Assembly: GCF_024652905.1 (NCBI RefSeq)
Contig: NZ_CP102428.1
Location: forward strand, 1,686,501-1,750,500
Reading direction: 5' to 3'
From: Pseudomonas oryzihabitans
Lineage (GTDB): Bacteria > Pseudomonadota > Gammaproteobacteria > Pseudomonadales > Pseudomonadaceae
DNA length: 64,000 nucleotides
The notes under the pieces were generated by a model. That model was not told the origin of the DNA. It saw only the letters and a list, made by a program, of their open reading frames with translations, and made no database searches. The position numbers were made by a program, and so were the translations under genes. Positions 8,280 through 16,635 of the stretch are shown here, piece by piece (the first letter of the stretch is position 1; the number at the start of each line of letters is the position of its first letter).

Positions 8280-8430
8280 GCCCAGGCTGCGCCCTGCTAC
8301 TGAGCACCAGGCTGGTGGGGGCATAGTAGGCGTAGTCCAGGCGGACTTCCTTGGGCGATGCGGCCTGCGCCAGCAGCGCGCTGCCGAGCAGGGCCAGGCC
8401 GGCAGCCCAGCGTAGCGTGGTCTTGTGCAT
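8236..8430 (-). pseudogene. Truncated N-terminus of a sulfonate-type ABC substrate-binding protein
   Basis: Only about 43 homologous codons remain (8302-8430): a signal peptide ending AQA, then SPKEVRLDYAYYAPTSLVL, the usual mature N-terminus of an SsuA-like binding protein. After that the frame runs into sequence antisense to the 3' end of the transporter gene and stops after 21 unrelated residues. It keeps a good ribosome binding site (AAGGA) and lies 17 bp downstream of an intact paralogue. The rest of the gene is gone, so 8280-8302 marks a rearrangement or insertion boundary with the catabolic cluster. Confidence 0.75.
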
Positions 8431-8447
8431 CTCGAGTTCCTTGTCGA

Positions 8448-9431
8448 CTAGCGGGAGGTCAGGGGGGCGCTGGGGGTCCAGAGGTCCACGGCGCTGGCAT
8501 CCACGGCAGTGGGTAGCAGCTTGGCCGCGTGGAAGGCATCGGCGATGCGCTGCTGCTCGCCGAGGGCGGCGTGACTGACCGGCTGGACGTCATAGGTGCG
8601 GCGGCTGTTGGCCAGCTGCACGGTGGCCTCGTCCAGGCGGCCCCACTGCGGACCGAGGAGGCGTGCCGCCTCGGCGGGGTGTTGCTTCACCCACTGGCCG
8701 GTGCGCTGCAATTGGCCGAACACCAGGGCCAGCACCTCGGGATGGGCCTGGGCATAGGGGCTGGCGGCCAGGTAGTAGCGCTGGTAGCTGGCCAGGCCCT
8801 CGCCCGAGGCGAGGATGCGTACCTGCTGCTGACGCTGGGCGCTGGCGACGAAGGGCTCCCAGGCCACCCAGGCATCCACCTTGCCGTTCTCCAGGGCGGC
8901 GCGACCGTCGGCGGGGGTGAGATAGGCGGGCTGGATGTCGGCAAAGGTCAGACCGGCCTTCTGCAAGGCGGCGATCAGCAGGTAGTGGCTACCGGCGGCC
9001 TTGGTCACGGCGACGCGCTTGCCCTTGAGATCAGCCAGCGTCTCCAGCGGCGAATCCTGCGGAACCACGATGGCCTGGGCCTGGGGCGAGGGCGTCTCCC
9101 GAGCGAAATAGGTGAGCTTGGCACCCGCCGCCTGGGCGAACACCGGCACGGTGTCGGCGACGTCGGCGGAGAGATCCACATTGCCGACGTTGAGGGCCTC
9201 CAGCAGCGGCAGACCGCTGGAGAACTCATGCCAGCTGACGGTGATGCCCCTGGCCGCCAGATCCCGTTCCAGGGTGCCCTGCTCCTTGAGCAGTACCAGC
9301 AAGGTGGAGGATTTCTGGTAGCCGATGCGCAGACTGGTATCGGCCTGGGCGGCGTAGGCGAGGCTTAGCAGACCCAGGGCGAGCAGCCCCCGGCGGAAGC
9401 CTGAGCGGAACGAAAGGCGGATAGCGGCCAT
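8448..9431 (-). CDS. Aliphatic sulfonate-type ABC transporter substrate-binding protein (SsuA-like)
   Basis: A 327-residue periplasmic binding protein. The start at 9431 is chosen because it follows a GAGGA ribosome binding site and gives a clean signal peptide (basic FRRG, then LLALGLLSLAYAAQA). The mature part has SsuA family features: RIGYQKSS, VGNVDLSADVADTVPVF, LKGKRVAVTKAAGSHYLL and VDAWVAWEPF. It would capture an alkanesulfonate or taurine-like compound. No ssuB or ssuC is adjacent, so it must work with a permease encoded elsewhere. It is divergent from the LLM monooxygenase gene at 9692. Confidence 0.88.
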   Translation of the reverse strand: MAAIRLSFRSGFRRGLLALGLLSLAYAAQADTSLRIGYQKSSTLLVLLKEQGTLERDLAARGITVSWHEFSSGLPLLEALNVGNVDLSADVADTVPVFAQAAGAKLTYFARETPSPQAQAIVVPQDSPLETLADLKGKRVAVTKAAGSHYLLIAALQKAGLTFADIQPAYLTPADGRAALENGKVDAWVAWEPFVASAQRQQQVRILASGEGLASYQRYYLAASPYAQAHPEVLALVFGQLQRTGQWVKQHPAEAARLLGPQWGRLDEATVQLANSRRTYDVQPVSHAALGEQQRIADAFHAAKLLPTAVDASAVDLWTPSAPLTSR

Positions 9432-9600
9432 GAATTCCTCAGTGGACGGCGAATGGATGCCGGCCACGATAAGGAATAGGCAAAGGTCAGATTGATACCG
9501 ATTTGGAATTTGGTTAGAGGGGAGCGACATACCCATGAACGCCTTAACTATATTCCAAAAGGCTATTTAAACCGTCGGATATCTAGCGGCTAACGTATAA

Positions 9601-9616
9601 CCACCGGACCACCGGA
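9601..9616 (+). promoter_or_regulatory. Tandem octamer CCACCGGA x2 in the leader of the LLM monooxygenase operon
   Basis: Two exact head-to-tail copies of CCACCGGA. The identical 16-mer occurs 27 nt upstream of the metQ start (21562-21577, other strand). In both cases it is followed by CTCGAGG and then CCCATGGCT. A shared transcriptional or mRNA-level control element of sulfur genes is the simplest reading. Confidence 0.5.
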
Positions 9617-9647
9617 TCTCTCCTTTCGCCTTTACCTCGAGGATCCC

Positions 9648-9695
9648 ATGGCTGTGCTCCGGACCTTTCTCCCCGCAGGGGCGCCCGCCCCATGA
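9648..9695 (+). CDS. Possible 15-codon leader peptide upstream of the LLM monooxygenase
   Basis: A short reading frame (MAVLRTFLPAGAPAP) starts 6 nt after GAGG and ends in a TGA that overlaps the monooxygenase ATG (ATGA). This arrangement would couple translation of the downstream gene to the leader. The start region aligns with the real start region of metQ at 21534, so it may instead be a relic of a duplicated metQ leader. Expression is not shown. Confidence 0.35.
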   Translation: MAVLRTFLPAGAPAP

Positions 9696-11059
9696 CCGCC
9701 CCCGCCAAGCAGGTGCTGCTCAACGCCTTCAACATGAACACCGTGGGCCACATCAATCATGGCCTCTGGACCCATCCACGGGACACCTCCAGTCGCTACC
9801 ACACCCTGGGCTACTGGACCGAGTTGGCCCAGCTGCTGGAGCGCGGGTTGTTCGACGGCCTGTTCATCGCCGACATCCTCGGTGTCTACGACGTCTATGG
9901 CGGCAACGTCGACCTTACCCTGCGCGAGTCCATCCAGTTGCCGGTCAATGACCCCCTCCTACTGGTCTCGGCCATGGCCGCCAGCACCCGGCACCTGAGC
10001 TTTGGCCTGACCGCCAACCTCACCTACGAGCCGCCCTACCCCTTCGCCCGCCGTCTTTCGACCCTGGATCACCTGAGCGAAGGCCGCGTCGGCTGGAACA
10101 TCGTCACCGGCTACCTGGACAGCGCCGCCCGCGCCATGGGCCTGGACCGGCAGATCGCCCACGACCGCCGCTACGACCAGGCCGATGAATACCTGGAAGT
10201 GCTCTACAAGCTGCTCGAAGGCAGCTGGGCCGACGATGCGGTGGTCCGTGACCGTGCCCAGCGGATCTATGCGCGCCCAGAGCGGGTGCGCAAGGTCGAA
10301 CACCATGGCGAATTCTTCGACGTCGAGGGCTATCACCTCTGCGAGCCCTCGCGGCAGCGCACCCCGGTGCTGTTCCAGGCCGGCTCCTCGGATCGCGGCC
10401 TGGCCTTTGCCGGGCGCCACGCCGAGTGCGTGTTCATCTCCGGGCAGGACCAGGCCGCCACCCGCGCCCAGGTCGAGCGCGTCCGTGGCGCGGCAGTGGC
10501 CGCCGGCCGGCGCGCGGATGACGTCAAGCTGTTCATGGGCCTCACGGTGATCGTCGCCCCCACCGCCGCCGAGGCCCGCGACAAGCACGCCGAATACCTG
10601 AGCTATGCCAGCGCCGAGGCCGGCGTGGCCCACCACTCAGCCTCGGTGGGCATCGACCTGGCCACCTATGGCCTCGACGAACCCATCCGCCCGCAACGGA
10701 CCGAGGCCATCGAATCGGCGCTCAAGCGCCTGGTGGCCAAGGACGCCGGCTGGACCCGCCGCAAGCTCCTGGAGCAGCACGCCCTGGGTGGCCGCTACAC
10801 CGCCCTGGTCGGCGATCCCAGGCAGGTGGCCGATGCCCTGCTCGGCTGGATCGACGAAACCGGGCTGGACGGCTTCAACCTCGCCCGCACCGTTACCCCG
10901 GAGTGCTACGGCGACTTCATCGATCTGGTGATCCCAGAGTTGCAGAGCCGGGGACGCTACAAGACCGCCTACGCCGAGGGCAGCTTCAGACACAAGCTGT
11001 TCGGCCGCGGTGACCACCTCGACAGCCGCCACTTCGGCAGTCGTTTCCGCCAGGACTGA
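9692..11059 (+). CDS. LLM class flavin-dependent monooxygenase (NtaA/SnaA/DszA family)
   Basis: A 455-residue flavin-dependent monooxygenase of the luciferase-like superfamily, in the group containing nitrilotriacetate monooxygenase, DszA and dimethyl-sulfide monooxygenase. It starts with the family's LNAFNMNTVGHINHGLW and keeps FIADILGVYDVYGG, the GRVGWNIVTGYLDSAARAMG substrate/flavin loop, HGEFFDVEG and QAGSSDRG. These enzymes use FMNH2 from a separate reductase to cleave C-S or C-N bonds. The sulfur-scavenging neighbours favour an organosulfur substrate. A MetQ-like binding protein gene follows after 17 bp. No flavin reductase gene is in the window. Confidence 0.85.
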   Translation: MTAPAKQVLLNAFNMNTVGHINHGLWTHPRDTSSRYHTLGYWTELAQLLERGLFDGLFIADILGVYDVYGGNVDLTLRESIQLPVNDPLLLVSAMAASTRHLSFGLTANLTYEPPYPFARRLSTLDHLSEGRVGWNIVTGYLDSAARAMGLDRQIAHDRRYDQADEYLEVLYKLLEGSWADDAVVRDRAQRIYARPERVRKVEHHGEFFDVEGYHLCEPSRQRTPVLFQAGSSDRGLAFAGRHAECVFISGQDQAATRAQVERVRGAAVAAGRRADDVKLFMGLTVIVAPTAAEARDKHAEYLSYASAEAGVAHHSASVGIDLATYGLDEPIRPQRTEAIESALKRLVAKDAGWTRRKLLEQHALGGRYTALVGDPRQVADALLGWIDETGLDGFNLARTVTPECYGDFIDLVIPELQSRGRYKTAYAEGSFRHKLFGRGDHLDSRHFGSRFRQD

Positions 11060-11076
11060 CCCTTCAAGGACGCCCC

Positions 11077-11862
11077 ATGACCCGCCTCAAACCTCTGCTG
11101 TTCGCCCTCGGCCTCTTCAGCACCGCAGCCCTGGCTGCCCCCCTCAAGATCGGTACCACCGCCGCCTTCGCCCCGCCCCTGGAAGTGGCGGTGCAGGAGG
11201 CCAAGGCTGCCGGCGTGGACGTGGAGATCGTCGAATTCAGCGACTGGATCGCCCCCAACACCAGTCTCGCCAACCACGACATCGACGCCAACTACTACCA
11301 GCACATCCCCTTTCTGGAGAACGCCAAGCGCACCGCCGGCTATGACCTGGTGGCGGTGGCGCCGGGGATCATCAACAACGTCGGGCTCTATTCGAAGAAG
11401 TACCGGACCCTGGCCGAGGTGCCCAAGGGGGCGCGGGTGGCCATCGCCAACGATGCCATCAATGGCGGCCGTGGCCTGTTGCTGCTGGAGAAGGCCGGCT
11501 TCATCACCTTGAAGCCCGGCGTCGGCTACCACGCCACCCTGGCGGACATCACCGGCAATCCCCGCGATATCCAGATCGTCGAGCTGGAAGCCGTGCAGCT
11601 GGCCCGCTCCCTGGACGACGTCGACGTGGCCCAGGGCTATCCCCACTATCTGCGCCTGGCCAAGACCATCGATCCCAACCAGGCCCTGCTGTTCGATGGC
11701 CTCGACCACCCCGAGTACGTCATCCAGTTCGTCGCTCGCCCGGACAACAAGGACGATCCACGCCTGGCCAAGCTGATCAATGTCTACCAGCACTCGCCCA
11801 AGGTCCGCGCTGCCCTGGACCAGGCCCATGGCACCCTCTACCAGCCGGGCTGGAAGGACTGA
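11077..11862 (+). CDS. MetQ/NlpA family ABC substrate-binding protein (second copy)
   Basis: A 261-residue periplasmic binding protein of the NlpA (MetQ) family. The signal peptide ends TAALAA, with an Ala-type rather than lipoprotein cleavage site because there is no lipobox Cys. Family motifs include IVEFSDWIAPNTSLANHDIDANYYQH, broken here by family variation, IPFLENAK, NNVGLYSKKYRTLAEVPKGA and VAQGYPHYL. It is a paralogue of the protein encoded at 20692-21534. It is cotranscribed with the LLM monooxygenase, so it probably delivers that enzyme's substrate or a methionine analogue. No permease is adjacent; it could share the MetNI system at 18952-20695. Confidence 0.88.
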   Translation: MTRLKPLLFALGLFSTAALAAPLKIGTTAAFAPPLEVAVQEAKAAGVDVEIVEFSDWIAPNTSLANHDIDANYYQHIPFLENAKRTAGYDLVAVAPGIINNVGLYSKKYRTLAEVPKGARVAIANDAINGGRGLLLLEKAGFITLKPGVGYHATLADITGNPRDIQIVELEAVQLARSLDDVDVAQGYPHYLRLAKTIDPNQALLFDGLDHPEYVIQFVARPDNKDDPRLAKLINVYQHSPKVRAALDQAHGTLYQPGWKD

Positions 11863-11886
11863 TCGAAGCCTCGTTCTCTTGGAGCG

Positions 11887-12489
11887 TCAGAGCTTTTCCA
11901 CGACGAAGGCGCAGCGCCCCCGGTTCCGCCCCCCGTCGGGCAGGTCCATGAATTCGTCGATGAGGATGCGCACGCCCTGCGCCACGAGCAGGGCACGCAG
12001 CTCTTCCGGCGGATGCGAGTCATAGAAGAATGGCTGGTCGAACATGGTATCGACGAAGGCCTCGTTCGCCGAGCCGCCGGCCGTCAGCATCAGGCGGCCA
12101 CCCCGTGGCAACCCGCCGATCACCCGTGCCAGGAGGGTCGCGTGCCAGCGGCGCTCCAGATGAAACAGCGAATCCCACAGCAGCGCGCCCTGGTAGGGCT
12201 CGGCGCAGGCGTAGGTTTCCAGCCGCGCCTCGATCCAGCGCTGCTTGGGAAATTCCCGCCGCGCATGGGCCAGCATGGCGGCCGCCTGGTCGACACCCAG
12301 CACGCGATGCCCCTGGGCGAGGATGGCGGCGGCCACCGGGGTGCCGGTGCCGCAGCCCAGATCGAGCAGGGTGGCGCCGGGTTCGAGCTTTTCCAGGAGC
12401 ACGTCCAGGTAGCGACGCTCGTCGTCCCTGAGGCTGACGCGGGCCTGGCGAAAGGTATCGGCGATGGCGTTGTAGGAGGTCTTGTTCAT
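11887..12489 (-). CDS. Class I SAM-dependent methyltransferase
   Basis: A 200-residue methyltransferase with motif I (LLDLGCGTGTPVAAA) near residue 43 and the acidic strand-2 end (VLGVD). The remainder is the small Rossmann fold with a PRGGRLMLTAGG strand. It lies 29 bp after the ABC ATPase gene at 12519-13265 on the same strand and may be the last gene of the sfnG operon. Its substrate is unknown. It converges with the MetQ-like gene at 11862, with only 24 bp between the stops. Confidence 0.8.
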   Translation of the reverse strand: MNKTSYNAIADTFRQARVSLRDDERRYLDVLLEKLEPGATLLDLGCGTGTPVAAAILAQGHRVLGVDQAAAMLAHARREFPKQRWIEARLETYACAEPYQGALLWDSLFHLERRWHATLLARVIGGLPRGGRLMLTAGGSANEAFVDTMFDQPFFYDSHPPEELRALLVAQGVRILIDEFMDLPDGGRNRGRCAFVVEKL

Positions 12490-12518
12490 GGCGTGGGCTC
12501 CCTGGTCGTCACGGGAGC

Positions 12519-13265
12519 TTAGCCCACCCCCAGGTAGGCCGCCTGCACCGCCTCGCGCGTCAGGCCCGTACCGGGCACGCCGGACTGCACCACCCGCCCG
12601 CTTTCCAGCACGAAGGCCTGATGGGCATAGTCCAGGGCGATGGCACTGTTCTGCTCGGCCATCAGCACACTCAGGCCCTCCTCCCGGTTGAGCCGGGCGA
12701 CGCTGGCGAAGATCTCCTCCACCAGCAGCGGCGCCAGGCCCATGGAGGGTTCGTCCAGCAGCAGCAGGCGAGGCCGCGCCATGAGCGCGCGACCCAGGGC
12801 GATCATCTGCTGCTCGCCGCCCGAGGTCAGACCCGCCAGCTGCCGGCGCTTGCCGGCCAGGCGAGGAAACCAGGCATAGATGCGCTCCAGTTCCTCACGC
12901 TGCGCGGCGCGCCCTAGGCGGCGGACGAAACCGCCGCTGAGCAGATTTTCCTCCACGCTGAGTCGCCCGAAACAGTGGCGCCCCTCCAGCACCTGGACCA
13001 GTCCGGCGCGGACCCGGGCATCGGCCGACTGGCCCGCGAGGTCCTGCCCCGCATAGCGGATGGCACCGCGGACCAGGCTACCGCGGGCGGCGCCGAGCAG
13101 CCCCGAGATGGCCTTGAGCGTGGTGCTCTTGCCGGCGCCATTCGCGCCGAGCAAGGCCACGACCTGGCCCTGGCCGACCTGCAGACTGACGCCATCGACG
13201 GCCAGGATGGCGCCGTCGTAACGGACTTCGATGGCCTCGACCGCCAGCAAGGGGGTGGTCGTCAT
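12519..13265 (-). CDS. Branched-chain-type ABC transporter ATP-binding protein (LivF-like)
   Basis: A 248-residue ABC ATPase. Walker A GANGAGKSTTLKAI is near residue 39, the signature LTSGGEQQMIALGRALM near 145, and Walker B LLLLDEPSMGLAPL follows. The short LivF-type form ends EAVQAAYLGVG. Together with the genes at 13269-17565 it gives a complete binding protein, two permeases and two ATPases. The operon begins with sfnG, so the cargo is probably a sulfur compound rather than leucine. The 3-bp gap to the upstream binding-protein gene supports cotranslation. Confidence 0.9.
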   Translation of the reverse strand: MTTTPLLAVEAIEVRYDGAILAVDGVSLQVGQGQVVALLGANGAGKSTTLKAISGLLGAARGSLVRGAIRYAGQDLAGQSADARVRAGLVQVLEGRHCFGRLSVEENLLSGGFVRRLGRAAQREELERIYAWFPRLAGKRRQLAGLTSGGEQQMIALGRALMARPRLLLLDEPSMGLAPLLVEEIFASVARLNREEGLSVLMAEQNSAIALDYAHQAFVLESGRVVQSGVPGTGLTREAVQAAYLGVG

Positions 13266-13268
13266 GTC

Positions 13269-14591
13269 TCAGCCCTCCTTGCTGCAGTCACGCGGCGTGA
13301 TGCCCTTTTCCTTGGCGTACTGCCTGGCCGAGGCCTCGATGATCGGTCGCAGGAAGGCGCGATCGGCCTGCACCCAGTCGCTCACCAGCTGCCATTTCTC
13401 GCCATCCCACTGCTGGATGCGGATGGCGCCGCCGCCTTCGTGGTCGGCGCAGGAGAGCTTGAGCGGCTGCACCAAGCCCTTGGCGCCCAGGGCCTGCAGA
13501 CGGGCATCGTCCAGGTTCAAGTGCTCGAAACCCCAGCGCACCTGCTCGCCGCTGAGGGGTTTGTCACCGTACTTGGCCTGGGCCAGGCGCAGCGCCTCGA
13601 CGTTGAGGATGCCGTTGACCACGCCGAGGTTGTAGTAGACGGTGCCGAAGCGCTTGGGATCGGCGAGGTCACTCTGCCCCTTGGCCACCACGTCGCGCGC
13701 GATGCCCTGCAGCACCGGGAAGTCGGTGCCCGAGGGGTGGGTGGTGATGGTCAGGAAGCCCTTGGCCGCCGCCCCGGCCGGGCGGACGTCTTCCTCGGAA
13801 TTGCTCCAGATGTTGCCGATGATGTGGTCGACCGGATAACCAACTTTCTGCGCGGTCTTGATCGCCACCGGATTCATCACCCCCCAGCCGCGCAGGATCA
13901 CCCAATCGGGCTTGATGCGGCGGATGTTGAGCCACTGGGATTGCTGCTCGTTGCCCGGATGCGGTACCTCCAGCAGGGTCAGCGCGAAGCCGTAGCGATC
14001 CGCCAGCTGCTGCAGCACCTCGTTGGTTTCCTTGCCGTAGGGCGAGCCATGGTAGAGGGTGACGATCTTCTTGCCCTTGAGGCTATCGACCCCGCCGCCC
14101 TGCAGGGCGATCCAGTTGAGGATGGCCGAGACCTCCGAATAGGGATTGAGCTGCAGCGGGAAGACATAGGTAAAGACGCTGCCGTCAGTGGAATCGGTAC
14201 GGCCATGGTTGATGGTGATCAGCGGCAGCCGGTCGGCGGTGGACCTTTCCAGGGTGGCGTAGGCGATGCCCACCGACAGCGGATTGGTGGCGGCCGCGGG
14301 CGCGCCGTTCCGCCCATTCTTCAGGCGCTCATAGCACTCCACGCCCTTCTCGACGATGTACTCGGTCTCGCATTCGCTCCACACCAGCTTGACGCCGTTC
14401 ACGCCACCGTTGGCGTTGACGTACTTCAGGTAGTCGATGAAGCCACCGAAGAAGCCCGTGCCCCCTGCCGCATAGGGACCGACGCGATAGCTCTGCAGCG
14501 GGAAGTATTGCTCGCCGGCGGCCTGGACCGGACCGAGGGTGGTGAGGCCCAGGGCCAGGACGAGGCTGCCGAGCAGATGACGTTTGCACAT
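13269..14591 (-). CDS. Branched-chain-type ABC transporter substrate-binding protein
   Basis: A 440-residue type-1 periplasmic binding protein, longer than LivJ/LivK (about 370). It has a signal peptide (MCKRHLL, then a hydrophobic run ending GPVQA). The mature protein starts with YFPLQSYRVGPYAAGG, and then shows the two-lobe pattern (NGVKLVWSECETEY, GKKIVTLYHGSPYGKE, GWGVMNPVAIKTAQKVGYPVD). It resembles the urea/amide-type subgroup. It would set the ligand specificity of the sfnG-linked importer. A REP-like hairpin lies just upstream of its start. Confidence 0.86.
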   Translation of the reverse strand: MCKRHLLGSLVLALGLTTLGPVQAAGEQYFPLQSYRVGPYAAGGTGFFGGFIDYLKYVNANGGVNGVKLVWSECETEYIVEKGVECYERLKNGRNGAPAAATNPLSVGIAYATLERSTADRLPLITINHGRTDSTDGSVFTYVFPLQLNPYSEVSAILNWIALQGGGVDSLKGKKIVTLYHGSPYGKETNEVLQQLADRYGFALTLLEVPHPGNEQQSQWLNIRRIKPDWVILRGWGVMNPVAIKTAQKVGYPVDHIIGNIWSNSEEDVRPAGAAAKGFLTITTHPSGTDFPVLQGIARDVVAKGQSDLADPKRFGTVYYNLGVVNGILNVEALRLAQAKYGDKPLSGEQVRWGFEHLNLDDARLQALGAKGLVQPLKLSCADHEGGGAIRIQQWDGEKWQLVSDWVQADRAFLRPIIEASARQYAKEKGITPRDCSKEG

Positions 14592-14636
14592 GGGGACTTT
14601 CCTTGTTGGGGGTGTGGGCCTTGTGAAGGTGTGAGA

Positions 14637-14656
14637 CCGGCGAGCCTTCTCGCCGG
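14637..14656 (-). repeat. REP-like hairpin between permease and binding-protein genes
   Basis: A perfect 8-bp stem (CCGGCGAG / CTCGCCGG) with a 4-nt loop. It resembles Pseudomonas REP palindromes. Lying just before the binding-protein gene on the polycistronic message, it could protect or process that segment. Confidence 0.5.
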
Positions 14657-14667
14657 CAAACGGGATG

Positions 14668-15714
14668 TCAGCGGCGGCACAGGCGTTGCCAGCCGCGGGT
14701 GGCCAGGCGGGTCAGGCCCTCGGGTTCCTTGATCAGCACCAGGATGATCAGGGCGCCGAAGGCCATCTTCTGCAGGTTCTCCAGCTGGCCGGCGGCGATG
14801 AGGTCAGCGGGTAGCCAGCCGGCCAGGTTGGAGAGCAGCAGCGGAAACAGCACCATGAAGGCGGCCCCATAGAGGCTGCCGGCCAGGCTGCCGAGTCCAC
14901 CGAGGATGACGATGAAGAGGATCTGGAAAGAGCGACTCAGGTCGAAGCCGTGGGGCTCGACGGTGCCCAGGTAGGTGAAGGCCCAGAGCGCACCGGCGAT
15001 GCCCAGGTAGAAGCCACTCAGGGCGAAGGCCAGCAGCTTGGCCCGGACCACCGACAGACCCATCACCGCAGCGGCCGTCTCGCGGTCACGGACCGCCATC
15101 CAGGTCCGGCCGAGTTCGCCGTGCACCAGTCGCGCCGCGAAGGCGAACAGCGCCAGCACCACCACCAGGGTGGCCAGATAGCGCCCCAGCGGCCCGCTGA
15201 AGTCCTGGCCCAGCAACACCAGCGGCGGCGCGCTGATCACCCCCGAGGCACTACCATGGGAGAACCAGTCGAAGCGGGTCAGGGCCCAGACGATAGAAAA
15301 CTGCGCGGCCAGGCTGGAGACGATCAGGTAGAAGCCGCGAATCCTCAGGCTGGGCAGGCCGAACAGCAGCGACACCAGGGCTGCCAGCAAGCCACCGGCG
15401 AACAGGCACAGCGGCAGGGGCCAGCCCAGGCGCACCTGCAGGTTGTAGGTGGCGAAGGCGCCCACCGCCATGAACGCGGCCGAGCCCAGCGACAGCTGGC
15501 CGGCATAGCCGGTGAGCAGATTAAGCCCCAGCCCGGCCAAGGCCAGCACCAGAAAGGGAATCAGCAGGGCATTGAACAGGTAGTCGGTGCCGACCCAGGG
15601 CACCACACCGCAGGCCAAGGCCAGGAGCGCGACCAGCGCTAGGCGGGCGGGTCGCAACGCAGGGGCACGAGGGGACAGCGGACGCGCCGTCAGGGCGTCG
15701 AGGGAGGTGGTCAT
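14668..15714 (-). CDS. Branched-chain-type ABC transporter permease (LivM-like)
   Basis: A 348-residue integral membrane permease with about ten hydrophobic segments. It has the LivM family hallmark GLNLLTGYAGQLSLGSAAFMAVGA, broken across residues about 63-86, and the cytoplasmic loop GRTWMAVRDRETAAAVMGL that contacts the ATPases. The C-terminus is extended by LARLATRGWQRL-like basic residues. It follows the LivH-like gene after 10 bp. It is the second transmembrane half of the sfnG-linked importer. Confidence 0.9.
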   Translation of the reverse strand: MTTSLDALTARPLSPRAPALRPARLALVALLALACGVVPWVGTDYLFNALLIPFLVLALAGLGLNLLTGYAGQLSLGSAAFMAVGAFATYNLQVRLGWPLPLCLFAGGLLAALVSLLFGLPSLRIRGFYLIVSSLAAQFSIVWALTRFDWFSHGSASGVISAPPLVLLGQDFSGPLGRYLATLVVVLALFAFAARLVHGELGRTWMAVRDRETAAAVMGLSVVRAKLLAFALSGFYLGIAGALWAFTYLGTVEPHGFDLSRSFQILFIVILGGLGSLAGSLYGAAFMVLFPLLLSNLAGWLPADLIAAGQLENLQKMAFGALIILVLIKEPEGLTRLATRGWQRLCRR

Positions 15715-15724
15715 GGGAAGTCCT

Positions 15725-16606
15725 CTAGACGCGCTCGACCGTAGGTTCGCCGAACAGGCCGACCGGTCGAATCAGCAGGAATACCAGGGCGAAGGCATAG
15801 GGAAACCAGTTCTCCAGGCCGCCGCCGATGAGGGGGCCGAGATAAACCTCGGCGAGTTTTTCGCTGGCACCGATCAGCAGGCCGCCGACGATGGCCCCGG
15901 TGACCGAGGAGAAGCCGCCGATGATCAGCACCGGCAGCGCCTTGAGTACGATCAGCGACAGCGAGAACTGCACTCCCAGCCGCGCGCCCCAGAGCAGGCC
16001 CGCCACCAGGCCGACGCAACCGGCCACCGCCCACACCAGCACCCAGATGCGCGGCAGACGAATGCCCACTGCCTGGGCCGCCAAGGGATCGTCGGCCACG
16101 GCGCGCAGGGAGATGCCCAAGCGGGTTCGCTCGAACAGCAGCGACAGTCCGATCACCAGCACCGCCGCCACCGCCGCGGCGAACAGGTCGAAGGTCGACA
16201 GCAAGAGATCGCCCACCTCCAGCGGGGTATCCTCGATACCCAGGTCCAGACCATGCACCTGGGCGCCCCACAACGCCTGGGCGGCGCCCTCGAGGAAATA
16301 GGCCAGGCCCAGGGTGGCCATGAACAGCACCAGCGGCGAGCGATTCACCAGCGGCCGCAGCACCGTGCGCTCCACCGCCACCGCCAGCAGCACCATGACG
16401 CCCAGGGTGCTGAGCAGCGCCAGCCAGCCGGGCAGCCCGCGCTCCACCAAGCTGACGTAGGTCAGGGCGGCGAACAGCAGCATGGCGCCCTGGGCGAAGT
16501 TGAACACGCCCGAGGCCCGGTAGATGAGCACGAAGCCCAGGGCCACCAGGGCATACATCACCCCGGCGAGCAGGCCGCCGAGCAAGACTTCCAAGAAAAA
16601 CGCCAT
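15725..16606 (-). CDS. Branched-chain-type ABC transporter permease (LivH-like)
   Basis: A 293-residue membrane permease. The N-terminal LLGGLLAGVMYALVALGFVL is the usual LivH start. IYRASGVFNFAQGAMLL, the RAVADDPLAAQAVGI loop and the C-terminal KLAEVYLGP segment also match the family. The ATG at 16606 follows AGGGAG. Upstream, the 170-bp gap to the LivG-like gene contains a MITE-like element, so translation of this gene cannot be directly coupled to LivG. Confidence 0.9.
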   Translation of the reverse strand: MAFFLEVLLGGLLAGVMYALVALGFVLIYRASGVFNFAQGAMLLFAALTYVSLVERGLPGWLALLSTLGVMVLLAVAVERTVLRPLVNRSPLVLFMATLGLAYFLEGAAQALWGAQVHGLDLGIEDTPLEVGDLLLSTFDLFAAAVAAVLVIGLSLLFERTRLGISLRAVADDPLAAQAVGIRLPRIWVLVWAVAGCVGLVAGLLWGARLGVQFSLSLIVLKALPVLIIGGFSSVTGAIVGGLLIGASEKLAEVYLGPLIGGGLENWFPYAFALVFLLIRPVGLFGEPTVERV

Positions 16607-16635
16607 GATTTTCTCCCTGAGGCGTCCAGTGTCCT

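Noticed and set aside
9637-9650. CTCGAGGATCCCATGG, resembling a cloning polylinker (XhoI-BamHI-NcoI)
   Set aside because: A near-identical context occurs naturally upstream of metQ, so vector contamination is unlikely; it is part of the shared leader.
12975-14732. 585-residue open frame antisense to the ABC ATPase and binding-protein genes
   Set aside because: Shadow of real genes on the other strand; no ribosome binding site or recognisable fold.
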